From contig NW_027327635.1 in NCBI RefSeq assembly GCF_047675955.1, positions 1-64,000 on the forward strand: a DNA stretch of 64,000 bases, read 5' to 3'. Shown one piece after another: positions 38,242 to 51,000 of the stretch. The stretch comes from Chlorocebus sabaeus. Lineage: Eukaryota; Chordata; Mammalia; Primates; Cercopithecidae. The notes beneath the pieces were generated by a model. That model worked only from the letters and a program-made list of their open reading frames with translations, was not told where the DNA came from and searched no databases. Position 1 is the stretch's first letter, and each line of letters starts with the position of its first letter. The position numbers and the translations under genes are program-made.

Positions 38242-41200
38242 CCTGGTCCGGTATGAGTCCACTTTGAGATGGTCAAACCCGGTTTGAGCCAGTCTTGTCC
38301 AGTTTAAGCCAGTCTGGTCGGATCGGACTCGGTCATCACCGGTTTGAGCCGGTCTACTACGGTTTGATCTGGTTTAAGCCTGTCTGGTTTTGTTTGATCC
38401 GGTTGAGCCGGTCTGGTCTGGTTTGAGCCGGTCGAAACCAGTTTGAGCCGGTCTGGTCAGGTTTGAGTCCGGTTTGAGCCGGTCAACACCGGTTTGAGCC
38501 GTTCTGGTCTGGTTTCAGTCCGGTTTGAGCTGATCTGGTACTGGTCCGGTTTGAGCCGGGCAAAACCGGTTTGAGCATTCTGGTCTGGTTAGAGTCCGGT
38601 TTGAGCTGGTCAACAGCAGTTTGAGCCAGTCTGGTGCAGTTTGAGTCCAGTTTGAGACGATCAAACCCGGTTTGAGCCATTCTGGTCCAGTTTAAGCCAG
38701 TCTGGTTGGATCTGAGTTGGTCATCACTGGTTTGAGCCTGTCTGCTCCGGTTTGATCTGGTTTAAGCCTGTCTGGTTCGGTTTGATCCGGTTTAAGCCTG
38801 TCTGGTTCGGTTTGATCCGGTTGAGCCGGTCTGGTCCAGTTTGAGCCGGTCAAAACAGTTTGAGCTGGTCTGGTCCGGTTTGAGTCCGGTTTGAGTCCGG
38901 TTTGAGCTGGTCAAAACCAGTTTGAGCCGTTCTGGTCCGGTTTGAGTCTGGTTTGAGCTGATCTGGTCCCTTGACCCGGTCAAAAACGGTTGGACTTGGT
39001 CTGGTCAGGTTTGAGTCCGGTTGCAGCCCTTCAACACCAGTTTGAGACGGTCTGGTTTGGTTTGAGTCCAGTTTGAGCTGATCATAACCGGTTTGAACCG
39101 GTCTGGTCTGCCTTGAGCCGGTCAAAACCGGTTTGAGTCGGTCTGGTCCAGTTTGATCCAGTTTAACCCGGTCTGGTTCGGTGTGATCCGGTTGAGCCGA
39201 TCTGGTCCGGTATGAACCGGTCAAAACCGGTTTGAGCTGGTCTGGTCCGGTTTGATCCGTTTAGAGCCAGTCTGGTCCGGTTTGATCTGGTTTGAGCCGG
39301 TCAATATCGGTTTGAGTCCGGTTTGAGCCGGACAAAACCGGATTTAGCGGGTCCAGCCGGTCTGGTCCGGATTGATCCGTTTTGAGCAGGTCTCGTCTGG
39401 TTTGACTCAGTTTTAGTCAGTGCGGTCCAGTTTGAGCCGATTTGAGCCGGTCTGGTCCAGTTTGAGTCTGATTTGAGCTGGTCAAAACTGGTTTGAGCCA
39501 GTCTGCTCCTGTTTGAGTTGGTCAAAACCGGTTTGAGACGGTCTGGTGCGGTTTGAGTCCAGTTTGAAGCGGTCAAAACCAGTTTGAGCCGGTCTGGTCC
39601 GGTTTGATCCGATTAGAGCCGGTCTTGTTGGGTTTGAGCTGGTCAAAACCGGTTTCAGCCGGTCTGGTCCAGTTTGAGTCCGGTTGGAGCCGGTCAACAA
39701 CAGTTTGAGATGGTCTGGTCCGGTTTGAGATTGGTTTGAGCTGGTCATAACCGGTTTGAGCCGGTCTGGTCCAGTTTGAGTCCGGTTTGAGCCGGTCTGG
39801 TCCGGTTTGAGCCGGTTTTAGCTTTCCTGGTCCGGTTTGAGTCCAGTTTGAGCCGGTCAAAACCGCTTTGATCCGGTTTAAGCCGGTCTGGTCCGGTTTG
39901 AGATGGTAAAAACCGGTTTGAGCTGGTCTGGTGTGGTTTGAACCAGTTGAGCCGGTCTGTCCTGGTTTGAGCCGGTCAAAACCGGTATTAGCTAGTCTGG
40001 TCCGGTTTGAGTCCGGTTTGAGCCGTTCAACACCGGTTTGAGAGGGTCTGGTCCGGTTTGAGTCCCGTTTGAAATGGTCAACACTGGTTTGAGCCGGTCT
40101 GGTCTGGTTTGAGTCCGGTTTTAGCAGGTCAACACCGATTTGAGCCGGTCTAAGAGCCGGTCTGGTCCGGTTTGATCTGGATTGTGCGGGTCTCGTCTGG
40201 TTTGAGCCGGTCAAACCCGGTTTGAGCCGGTCTGGTCCGGTTTGAGTCTGGATTGAGCCGGTCAACACCGGTTTCAGAGGGTCTGGTCCGGTTTCAGTCT
40301 GGTTTGAACCGGTCAACACCGGTTTGAGCCTGTCTGGTAAGGTTTGAGTCCCGTTTGAGCCGGTGAAAACTGGTTTGAGCCTGTCTAAGAGCCGGTCTGG
40401 TCCGGTTTGATCTGTTTCAAGTCGGTGTGGTCCAGTTTGATCCCATTGAGTTGGTCTGGTCTGGTTTGAGCTGGTCAAAATCGGTTTGAGCCGGACTGGT
40501 CCAGTTTGAGTACGGTTTGAGATGGCCAACACCGGTTTTAGCCGGTCTGTTCCGGTTAGAGCCGGTCTGGTCCGTATTGAGCCGAGCAAAACCGGTTTGA
40601 GACGGTCTAAGAGCTGGTCTGGTCTGGTTTGATCCGGTTTGAGCCGGTCAAAACCTGTGTGAGGCGGCCTGGTCCGGTTTGAGTCTGGTTTGAGCCGGTC
40701 AACACCGGTTTGAGCCGGTCTGGTCTGGTCCGCTTCGAGTCCGGTTTGAGCCGGTCAAAACCGGTTTGAAACGGTCTGTTCCACTTTGAGTCGGTCAAAA
40801 TTGGTTTGAGCCTGTCTCGTCTGGTTGGATCCGGTTTGTGCCTGTCTGTTCCGGTTTGAGCCTGTCAAAATTGGCTGAAACCGGTCAAACTGGACCAGGT
40901 CGGCTCAAACCGGCTAAAACCGGTTTTGACCGGCTGAAACCGGATCAGACCGCCTCAAAACGGTTTTGACCAGCTCAAATCAGAACAGACCAGCACAAAA
41001 ACCGGTTTGATTCGGTTTGAGCCTCTCTGGTCCGGTATGAGCTGGTCAAAACCGGTTTCAGCCGGTCTGGTCCGGTTTGATCCGGTTGAGCCTGTCTGGT
41101 CTGGTTTGAGCTGGTCAAAACTGGTTTGAGCCGGTTGGTCCGGTTTAATCCGATTTGAGACGGTCTGGTCCGGTTTGAGTCCGGTTTGAGCCGGTCTGGT

Positions 41201-43120
41201 CCGGTTTGAGAAGGTCTGGTCCATTGTGAGTCCGGTTTGAGCCAGACAAACACGGTTTGAGCCGGTCTAGTTCGCTTTGAGCTGGTAGAGCTGGTCTGGT
41301 CTGGTTTGAGCCGGTGAAAACAGGATTCAGCCGGTCTGGTCCGGTTTGATCCGGTTTGATCCGGTCTGGACCAGTCTGAGCCGGTCTGGTCTGGTTTGAT
41401 CCGCTCAAACCGGTTTGAGCCGGTCTGGTGCGGTTTGAGCCGGTGTGGTCGGGTTTGAGCCGGTCTGGTCCGGTTTGAGTCCGTTTTAAGCCAGTCAAAC
41501 CCGGTTTGAGCCAGTCTGGTCTGGTTTAAGCCTTTCTGTTCGGGTCTGTGCCGGTCAATACCGGTTTGAGCTGGTCTGGTCCGGTTTGATCTGGTTTAAG
41601 CCTGTCTAGTCCTGTTTGATCTGGTTGAGCCGGTCTGGTCCGGTTTGAGCTGGACAAAACCGGTTGGAGCCGGTCTGGTCCGGTTTGGGACCGGTTTGAG
41701 GCGGTCTACACCGGTTTGATCCGGTCTGGTCCGGTTTGAGTCTGGTTTGAGCCGGTCTGGTTCTGGTTCGTTTTGAACTGGTGAAAACCGGTTTGAGCCA
41801 GTTTGGTCCGGTTTGAGTCCGGTCTGAGCCGGTCAACACCGTCTTGACCCGGTCAAGTCCGATTTGATCTGGTTTAAGCCGGTCTGGTCCGTTTTGAGCC
41901 GGTTGAGCCGGTCTGGTCCGGTTTGAGCTGGTCAAAACCGGTTGGAGCTGGTCTGGTCCGGTTTGGGTCCGTTTTGATTCAGTCAAAACCTGTTTGAGCC
42001 GGTCTGGTTCAATTTGAGCCGGTCAAAACATGTTTTAGCTGGTCTAAGAGCCAATCTGGTTCGTTTTGATCCTGTTTGAGCTGGTCTGCTCCGGTTTGAG
42101 CCATTCAAAACCGGTTTGAGCCGGCCTGGTCCGATTTGAGCTTGTCTGGTCTGGTTTGAGTCCGGTTTGAGCCGGACAACCCCGGTTTGAGCCGGTCTGG
42201 TCTGCTTTGAGCCGGTTGAGCTGGTCTAGTCTGGTTTGAGACAGTAAAAACTGCGTTCAGCCGGTCTTGTCCTGTTTGATTCGGTTTGAGCCGGTCTGGT
42301 CTGGTTTGAGCTGGTCAAAACCGGTTTGAGCCGGTCTGATCCGGTTTGAGCTGGTGTGGTCGGGTCTGAGGCGGTCAAAACCGGTTTGAGCCGGTCGGGT
42401 CCGGTATGAGTCCGGTTTGAGACGGTCAAACCCGGTTTCAGCCAGTCTGGTCCAGTTTAAGCCAGTCTGGTCAGATCTGAGCCGGTCAACACCGGTTTAA
42501 GCCTGTCTGGTCTGGTTTGATACGGTTTAAGCCTGTCTCATTCGGTTTGATCCGGTTGAGACAGTCTGGTCCAGTTTGAGCCGGTCAAAACCAGTTTGAG
42601 CCTGTCTGGTCCGGTTTGAGTCCGGTTTGAGCAGGTCAACTCCGGATTGAGCCGTTCTGTTCCGGTTTGAGTACGGTTTGACCCGATCTGGTCCTGGTCC
42701 GGTTTGAGCTGGTCAAAACAGGTTTGAGCCGGTCTGGTCCGATTTAAGCCAGTCTGGTCCGGTTTGAGTCCGGTTTGAGCCGGGCAAAACCGGTTTGAGC
42801 CATTCTGGTCCGGTTGGAGTCCGGTTTGAGCTGGTCAACAGCGGTTTGAGTCGGTCTGGTCCGGTTTGAGTCCAGTTTGAGGCGGTCTGGCCTTGGTCCG
42901 GTTTGAACCGGTGAAAACCGGTTTGAGCCAGACTCGTCCGGTTTCAGCCAGTTAAAAGTGGTTTGAATCCAGTTTGAGCTGGTCAAAACCGGATTGAGCC
43001 GGTCTGGTTCGGTTTGAGCCCGTTTTGAGCCGTTCAAAACCGGTTTGAGTCGGCCTGGTCCGCTTTGAGCTGGTCAAAACTGGTTTGAGTCCGGTTTGAG
43101 CCGGTCTGGTCCAGTTTGAT
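38242..43120 (-). repeat. Decamer satellite, flavour II, minus orientation
   Basis: From near 38242 the array reads as the reverse complement (GGTTTGAGCCGGTCTGGTCC) of everything upstream. The variants are flavour II: GGTCAACACCGG, GAGTCCGGTTTGAG, and the marker GGTCTAAGAGCCGG near 40149, 40384 and 40606. One ~126-bp stretch at 40874-40999 is in the opposite polarity. The array ends at GGTCTGGTCCAGTTTGAT, next to 16-bp block 4. Minus-strand open frames such as the 338-residue one at 39573-40589 are repeat translations. Confidence 0.93.
40874..40999 (+). repeat. Micro-inversion within minus-strand decamer array
   Basis: About 126 bp read in plus polarity (TGAAACCGGTCAAACTGGAC, CGGCTCAAACCGGCTAAAAC, CGGTTTTGACCGGCTGAAAC), while the flanks on both sides read GGTTTGAGCC. 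Entry is at GTCAAAATTGGC/TGAAACC and exit at CAGCACAAAA/ACCGGTTTGATTCGG. It is a small inverted segment of the same satellite. Breakpoints are uncertain by several bases because the unit contains short palindromes. Confidence 0.85.
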
Positions 43121-45051
43121 CCCCTGAGTGTGCACTCCCCTGAGTGAGCGCACACGTGAGTGGGCACTCCGCTTTGTGAGCGCCTCCCTGAGTGTGCACT
43201 CCACTGAGTGTGCACCCGTCTGAGTGAGGACTCCCCTGAGTGTGTACTCAACTGAATGAGCACTCCCCTGAGTGTGCACTCCTCTGAGTTCGCACTCTCC
43301 TGAGTGAGGACTCCCCTGGGTGTGCACTCCCCTGAGTGTGTGCTACCCTGAGATTTCGCTCCCCTGAGTTTGCACTCTTTTGAGTGAGGACTCCCCGGAG
43401 TGTGCACTCCCCTGAGTGTATGCTCACCTGAGCGTGCACTGCGCTGAGTGTGCGCTCCCCTGAGTGAGCACTCCCCTGTGTGTGCATACCCATGAGTGTG
43501 CGCTCCCCTGAGTGTGCTCTCCCCAGTGTGTGCGCTGCCATGAGTGAGCGCTCCCCTGAGTGCGAACTCTCCTGAGTGTGCACTCGCCTGGGTGAGGACA
43601 CCCCTGAGTGTGCACTCCCCTGAGTGTGAACTCGCCTGAGTGTGGATCCCCCTGAGTGTGCACTCCACTGATTGAGCAGTCCCCTGAGTTTACACTCCCC
43701 TGAGTTTGCGCTCCCTTGAGATTGCGCTACCCTGAGTGTGAACTCCCCTGAGTGAGCGCTCCCCTGAGTGCGCACTAACCTGAGTGTGCACTCGACTGAG
43801 TGAGGACACACCTCAGTGTGCACTCCCCTGAGTGTGAACTCGCCTGTGTGAGGACTTCGCAGAGTGAGCACTCTCCTGAGGGGGTACTCGTCTGAGTGAT
43901 GACTCCCCTGAGTGTGCACTCCTCTGAGTTCGCATTCTCCTGAGTGAGGACTCCCTTGAGTGTGCACTACCCTGAGTGTGCACTCCCTTGAGTGTTCGCT
44001 CCCCAGGGAGTGCACTTCCCTGAGTTCGCACTCTCCTGAGTGACGACTCCCCTGAGTGTGCACTCCCCTGAGTGTGGGCTCACCTGATTGTGCACTCCCC
44101 TGAGTGAGCGCTCTCCCCGGTGAGGACACCCCTGTGTGTGCACTCCCCTGAGTGAGCACTCCTCTTAGTTCGCACACTCTTGAGTGAGGACTCCCCTAAC
44201 TGTCCACCCCCCAGTGTGTGCACTCCCTTGAGTGTGCACTCCCCTGAGTGTGCACTCCCCTGAGTGAGCGCTCACCTGAGTAAGGATTACTCTGAGTGGG
44301 CACTCCCCGGATTGTGAACTCGCCTGAGTGAGGACTCACCAGAGTGAGCGCTCTCCTGAGGGGGTACTTGTCTGAGTGATGACTCCCCTGAGTGTGCACT
44401 CCCCTGAATGAGCACTCCCCTGAGTGAGCGCTCCCCTGAGTGTGAACTCCCCTGAGTGTGCACTCACCTGAGTAAGGACTACTCTGAGTGGGCATTCCCC
44501 TGAATGTGCACTCTCCTGAGTGAGGACTCCCCTGAGTGTGCACTCCCCTGAATGAGCACTCCCCTGTGTGTGCGCTCACCTGAGTGGGCTCTCCCCAGTG
44601 TGTGCACTCCCCTGAGTGTGCACTCTCCTGAGGGAGGACTCACCTGAGTGTGCACTCCCCTGAGTGAGCACTCCCCTGAGTGTGCACTCCACTTAGTTTG
44701 CACTCTCCTGAGTGAGGACTCCACTGAGTGTGCAATTCCCTGAGTGTGCGCTCCTTTGAGTGTGCACTCCCCTGAGTGAGTGCTCCCCTGAGTGTGCTCT
44801 CACCTGAGAGTGCACTCGCCTGAGTGAGGACTACTCTGAGTGTGCACTCCTCTGAGTGTGCACTCGCCTGAGTGAGGACTCCCCTGAGTGTGCTCTTCCC
44901 TGTGTGAGCACTCACATCAGTGGCCACTCCCCTGTGTGAGCGCTCCCCTGAGTGTGCACACCCCTGTGTGTGCACTCCCTTGAGTGAGGACTCCCGTGAG
45001 TGTGCACTCCCCTGAATGAGCACTCCCTTTCGTGTACACTCTCCTGAGTGA
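43121..45051 (-). repeat. 16-bp satellite, block 4, minus orientation
   Basis: About 120 units of the 16-bp satellite as its reverse complement (TGAGTGTGCACTCCCC). The left edge is the mirror image of the block end seen on the plus strand: TTTGATCCCCTGAGTGTGC, then CACTCCGCTTTGTGAGCGCC. The right edge (CGTGTACACTCTCCTGAGTG, then GCCAGTGAAACCCGG) mirrors the start of block 1. The GGGGGTACTCGTCTGAGTGA variant occurs near 43888 and a close relative near 44362, matching its two occurrences in block 1. Block 4 is therefore an inverted relative of block 1. Confidence 0.94.
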
Positions 45052-48000
45052 GCCAGTGAAACCCGGTTTGAGCCAGTCTGGTCTGGTTTAATCTGGTCTG
45101 GTCGGGTCTGAGACGGTCAACGCCGGTTTGAGGCGGTCTGTTCCGGTTTGATCCCGTTTAAGCCGGTGTGGTCCAGTGTGATCCGGTTCAGCCGGTCTGG
45201 TCTGGTTTGAGCCGGTCAAAACCGGTTTGAGCCGGTCTGGTCCGGTTTGATCCAGTGTGATCCGTATTGAGCCGATCAAAACCGGTTTGAGATGGTCTAA
45301 GAGCCGGTCTGGTCCGGTTTGATCCGATTTAAGCCGGTCTGGTCTGGTTTGAGCTGGTAAAAACCGATTTGAGCCGGTCTGGTCCAGTGTGATCCGGTTT
45401 GTGCCGTTCTGGTCGGGTTTGAGCCAGTAAAACCGGCTTGAGACGGTCTGGTCCGGTTTGAGTCCTATATGAGCCAGTCAAAACCTGTTTGAATTGGTCT
45501 GGTACGGTTTGAGTCTGGTTTGAGCCGGACAAACCCGGTTTGTGCCGGTCTGGTCCGCTTTGAGCTGGTTGAGCTGGTCTGTTCTGGTTTGAGCCGGTGA
45601 AAACCACTTTCAGCCGGTCTGGTCCAGTGTGATCTGGTTTGAGCCGGTCTGGTCCAGTTTGAGCCGGTCAAAACCGGTTTGAGCCGGTCTGGTCCGGTTT
45701 TAATCCGGTTTGATACGGTCAATACCGGTTTGAGCTGTTCTGGTCCGGTTTTAGCCGATTTGAGCCGGTCTGGTCTGGTTTGAGCCGGTCATAACCGGTT
45801 TGAGCCGGTCGTGTCTGGTTTGATCCAGTTTTACCTGGTGTGGTCCAGACTGAGCCGGTCTCGTCTGGTTTGAGCCAGTCAAAACTGGTTTGAGGAGGTC
45901 TGGTCCGGTTTGAGCTGGTGTGATCGGGTCTGAGGTGGTCAAAACCGGTTTGACCCGGTCTGGTCCGGTATGAGTCCGGATTGAGATGGTCAAACCCGGT
46001 TTGAGCCAGTCTGGTCCAGTTTAAGCTGGTCTGTTCGGATCTGAGCCAGTCAACACTGGTTTGAGACGGTCTGGTCCGGTTTGATCCGGTTTAAGCCTGT
46101 CTGGTTCAATTTGATCTGGTTGAGCCATTCTGGTCCGGTTTGAGCCGGTCAAAAGCAGTTTGAGCCCATCGGGTCTGGTTTGAGCCGGTTTGAGCCGGTC
46201 AACACCGGTTTGAGCCGTTCTGGTCTGGTTGGGGTCCGCTTTGAGCATCTGGTCCTGGTCCGGTTTGAGATGGGAAAAACCGGTTTGAGCCGTTCTGGTC
46301 CGATTAGAGTCCGCTTTGAGCCGGTCAACAGCGGTTTGAGCTGGTCTGGTGCAGTTTGAGTCCAGTTTGAGGCAGTCTGGCCTTGGTCCGGTTTGAACCG
46401 GTGAAAACCGGTTTGAGCCGGACTCGTCCGGTTTAAGCCGGTGAAAACCGTTTTGAGCCGGACTCGTCCGGTTTGAGCCGGTCGAAACCAGTTTGAGCCG
46501 GTCTGCTCCTGTTTGATCCGGTTTAAGCCGGTCTGGTCCGGTTTGATCCGGTTGAGCCGGTCTGGTCCGGATTGAGCCGGTCAAAACCTGTTTGAGCTGG
46601 TCTGGTCCGGTTTGATCCGGTTCAAGGCGATGTGGTCCAGTTTGACCCCATTGAATTGGTCTGCTCTGGTTTGAGCCGGTCAAAACCGGTTTGAGCCAGT
46701 GTGGTCCAGTTTGAGTATGGTTTGAGACAGTCAACAACGATTTTAGCTGGTCTGGTCCGGTTAGAGCCGGTCCGGTCCGTATTGAGCCAATCAAAACTGG
46801 TTTGAGACGGTCTAAGAGCCGGTCTGGTCCTGTTTGATCCAGTTTGAGCCGGTCCAATGCAGTTTGATCCGGTCTGGTCCGGTTTGATCCGGTTTTTGCC
46901 GTTCTGTTCGAGTTTGAGCCAGTAAAAACCGGTTTGAGCAGTTCTGGTCCTGTTTGATCTGGTTTGAGCCGGTGTGGTCCGGTTTGAGCCGGTCAAAACG
47001 GGTTTGAGCCGGTCTGGTCCGGTTTGAGTCCCGTTGGAGCCGGTCAACACCAGTTTGAGACGGTCTGGTCCGGTTTGAGTCGGGTTTGAGCTGGTCATAA
47101 CCGGTTTGAGCCGGTCTGGTCCAGTTTGAGTCTGGTTTGAGACAGTCTGGTCCGGTTTGAGCCGGTTTTAGCTCTCCTGGCCCGGTTTGAGTCCAGTTTG
47201 AGCTGGTCAAAACCGGTTTGATCCGGTTTAAGCCGGTCGGTTCCGGTTTGGGACGGTGAAAACCGGTTTGAGCCAGTCTGGTCCGGTTTAATCTGGTTTG
47301 AGCCAGTCTGGTCCGATTTGAACCGGTTGAGCCGGTCTGTTCTGGTTTGAGCCGGTCAAAACCGGTTTTAGCTAGTCTGCTCCGATTCGAGTCCGGTTTG
47401 AGCCGTTCAACACCAGTTTGAGAGTTTCTGGTCCGGTTTGAGTCCAGTTTGAACCAGTCAACACCGGTTTGAACTGGTCTGATCCGGTTGGAGTCCGGTT
47501 TGATCCCATCAAAACCAGTTTGAGCCAGTCTAAGAGCCGGTCTGCTCCGGTTTGATCTGGTTTTAGCGGGTCTCGTCCGTTTTGAGCCTGTCTGGTCTGG
47601 TTTGAGTCCGGTTTGAGCTGGTCAAATCCATTTTGAGCCAGTCTGGTTCGGGTTAAGCCAGTCTGGTCGGGTTTGAGCCGGTCATCACCGGTTTGAGCCG
47701 GTCTGGTCCGGTTTGATCCGGTTCAAACCGGTGTGGTCCAGTTTGATCCCATTGAGTTGGTCTGGTCTGCTTTGAGCTGGTGAAAACCGGTTTGAGCTGG
47801 TGTGGTCCAGTTTGAGTACGGTTTGAGACGGTCAACACCGGTTTTAGCCGGTCTGGTCCGGTTAGAGCCGGTCTGGTCCGTATTGAGCTGATCAAAACCA
47901 GTTTGAGATGGTCTAAGAGCCAGTCTGGTCCGGTGTGATCCGGTTTATGCCGGTCTGGACCAGTTTGAGCCAGTCTGGTCTGGTTTGAGCCGGTCCAAAC

Positions 48001-51000
48001 TGGTTTGCGCCAGTCTGGTCTGGTTTGATCCGGTTTGTGCCGTTCTGGTCGGGTTTGAGCCGGTCCAAACCGGTTTGAGCTGGTCTGGTCCGCTTCGAGT
48101 TCGATTTGAGCCGGTCAAAACCGGTTTGAGGCTGTCTGGTACGGTTTGAGTCCGGTTTGAGTGGGACAAACCCGGTTTGACACGGTCTGGTCCGGTTTTA
48201 GCCGGTTTGAGCTGATCTGGTCCTGTTTGAGCCGGTTTTAGCTTGCCTGGTCTGGTTTGAGTCCGGTTTGAGCCGGTCAAAACCGGTTTGAGACGTTATG
48301 GTCCGTATTGAGCTGGTCAAAACCGGTTTGATCTGGTTTAAGCCGGTCTGGTCCGGTTTGAGATGGTGAAAACCGGTTTGATCCGGTCTGGTCCAGTTTG
48401 AACCGGATGAGCCGGTCTGTTCTGGTTTGAGCCAGTCAAAATCGGTTTTAGCTAGTCTGGTCCGGTTTGAGTCCGGTTTGAGCCGTTCAACACCGGTTTG
48501 AGAGGGTCTGGTCCGGTTTGAGACGGTGAAAACTGGTTTGAGCTTGTCGGGTCTGGTTTGATCTGGTTTGAGAATCTCTGGTCTGGTTTGAGCAGGTCAA
48601 AACTGGTTTGAGCCAGTCTTTTCCGGTTTGAGTCCGGTTTGAATCGGTCAACCTGGTTTGAACCAGTCTGGTCCAGTTTGAGTCGGTCTGGTCGGGTTTG
48701 AGCCAGTCTGGTCGGGTTTGAGCCGGTCTGTTTGGGTTTGCGCCGGTCTGGTCTGGTTTGATCCGGTTTGTGCCATTCTGCTCGGGTTTGAGCCGGTCCA
48801 AACCAGTTTGAGCTGGTCTGGTCCGGTTTGAGTCTGATTTGAGCCGGTCAAATCCGGTTTGAGGCTGTCTGGTACGGTTTGAGTCCGGTTTGAGCCGGAC
48901 AAAACCGGTTTGACCTGGTCTGGTCCGGTTTTAGCTGATTTGAGCCGATCTGGTCCTGTTTGAGCCGGTTTTAGCTTGCCTGGTCCAGTTTGAGTCCGGT
49001 TTCAGCCGGTCAAATCCGTTTTGAGCCAGTCTGTTCCGGGTTAAGCCAGTCTGGTAGGGTTTGAGCCGGTCATCACCGGTTTTAGCTGGTCTGGTTCGGT
49101 TAGAGCCTGTCTGGTCCATATTGAACCGATCATAACCAGTTTGAGATGGTCTAAGAGCCGGTCTGGTCCGGATTGATCTGGTTTGAGCCAGTCCAAACCG
49201 GTTTGAGCCGGTCTGGTCCGGTTTGATACGGTTTGTGCCGTTCTGGTCAGGTTTGAGCCGGTTAAAACCGGTTTGATCTGGTCTGGTCCGGTTTGAGTCC
49301 GATATGAGCCGGTCAAAACCGGTTTGAGGCGGTCTGGCATGGTTTGTGTCCGGTTTGAGCCGGTCCAAACCGGTTTGAGATGTTGTGGTCCGTATTGAGC
49401 CGGTCAAAACTGGTTTGATCTGGTTTAAGCCAGTCTGATCCGGTTTGAGACGGTGAAATCCTGTTTGAGCCGGTCTGGTCCGGTTTAATCCGGTTTGAGC
49501 CGGACTGGTCCGGTTTGAACTGGTTGAGCCGGTCTGTTCTGCTTTGAGCCTGTCAAAACTTGTTTTACCTTGTCTGGTCCGGTTTGAATCCGGTTGTAGC
49601 CGGTCAACACAGGTTTGAGAGGGTCTGGTCCGATTTGAGTCCTGTTTGAACCGGACAACACCGGTTTGAGCTGGTGTGGTCTGGTTTGAGTCTGGTTTGA
49701 GCCGGTCAAAACGGGTTTGAGCCTGTCTAAGAGCCGGTGTGGTCCGGTTTGATCTGGTGTGAGCGGGTCTCATCCGGCTTGAGCTGGTCAAACCCGGTTT
49801 GAGCTGGTCTGGTCTGGTTTGAGTCCGGTTTGAGCTGGTAAAACCCTTTTTGAGCCAGTCTGTTCCAGGTTAAGCCAGTCTGGTCGGGTTTGAGCAGGTC
49901 CAAACCGGTTTGAGCCGGTCTGGTTCGGTTTGATCCGGTTTCTGCCGTACTGGTCGGGTTTGAGCTGGTAAAAACCGGTTTTAGCCGGTCTGGTCCAGTT
50001 TGTGTCCGATATGAGCCGGTCAAAACCTGTTTGAGGTGGTCTGGTACGCTTTGAGTCTGGCTTGAGCTGGACAAGCCCGGTTTGACCTGGTCTGGTGCGG
50101 TTTTAGCCGGTTTGAGCTGGTCTGGTACGGTTCGAGGCGGTTTTAGCTTGCCTGGTCCGGTTTGAGTCTGGTTTGAGCCGGTCATAAGCGGTTTGAGACG
50201 TTATGGTTCATATTGAGCCGGTCAAAACCGGTTTGATTCTTTTTAAGCCGGTCTGGTACGGTTTGAGACGGTGAAAACCGGTTTGAGCCGGTCTGGTCCG
50301 GTTTAAGCCGGTTTGAGCCAGTCTGGTCCGCTTTCAACCGGTTTAGCCGGTCTGTTCTGGTTTGAGCCGGTCAAAACCGGGTTTAGCAATTCTGGTCCGG
50401 TTTGAGTCCTGTTTGAGCCATTGAACACCGGTTTGAAGGGGTCTGGTCCAGTTTGAGTCCGGTTTGAACTGGTCAACACCGGTTTTAGCCGGTCTGGTCC
50501 AGTTTGAGTCCGGTTTGAGCCGGTCAAAACCGGTTTGAGTCAGTTTGGTCTGGTTTAAGCCAGGCTGTTCAGGTTTGAGCTGGTCAACACCGATTTGAGC
50601 CCGTCTGGTCCGGTTCAATCCAGTTTAAGCCGGTCGGGTCCGGTTTGATCCGGTTGAGCTGGTCTGGACTGGTATGAGCCGGTCAAAATCGGTTTGAGCC
50701 GGTCTGGTTCAGTTTGAGTCCGGTTTCAGATGGTCTGGTCAGGTTTGAGATGGTGAAAACCGGTTTGAGCTGGTCTGGTCTGGTTTGATCCGGTTTGAGC
50801 CTCTCTGGTTCGGTTTGAGTAGGTGAAAACCGGTTTGAGCTGGTCTTTTTCGGTTTGAGTCCGGTTTGAATCAGTCAAAACCGGTTTGAACCGGTCTGGT
50901 CCAGTTTGAGCCAGTCTGGTCGGGTTTGAGCCGGTCTGGTCGGGTTTGAGCCTGTCTGTTTGGGTTTGGGCCGATCTGGTCTGGTTTGAGCTGGTTTGAG

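Noticed and set aside
39573..40589. 338-residue minus-strand open frame rich in TGSNRTRPAQTGFDRLKP
   Set aside because: It is a translation of the 10-bp satellite. The same decapeptide appears wherever phase avoids stops, on both strands and throughout the window.
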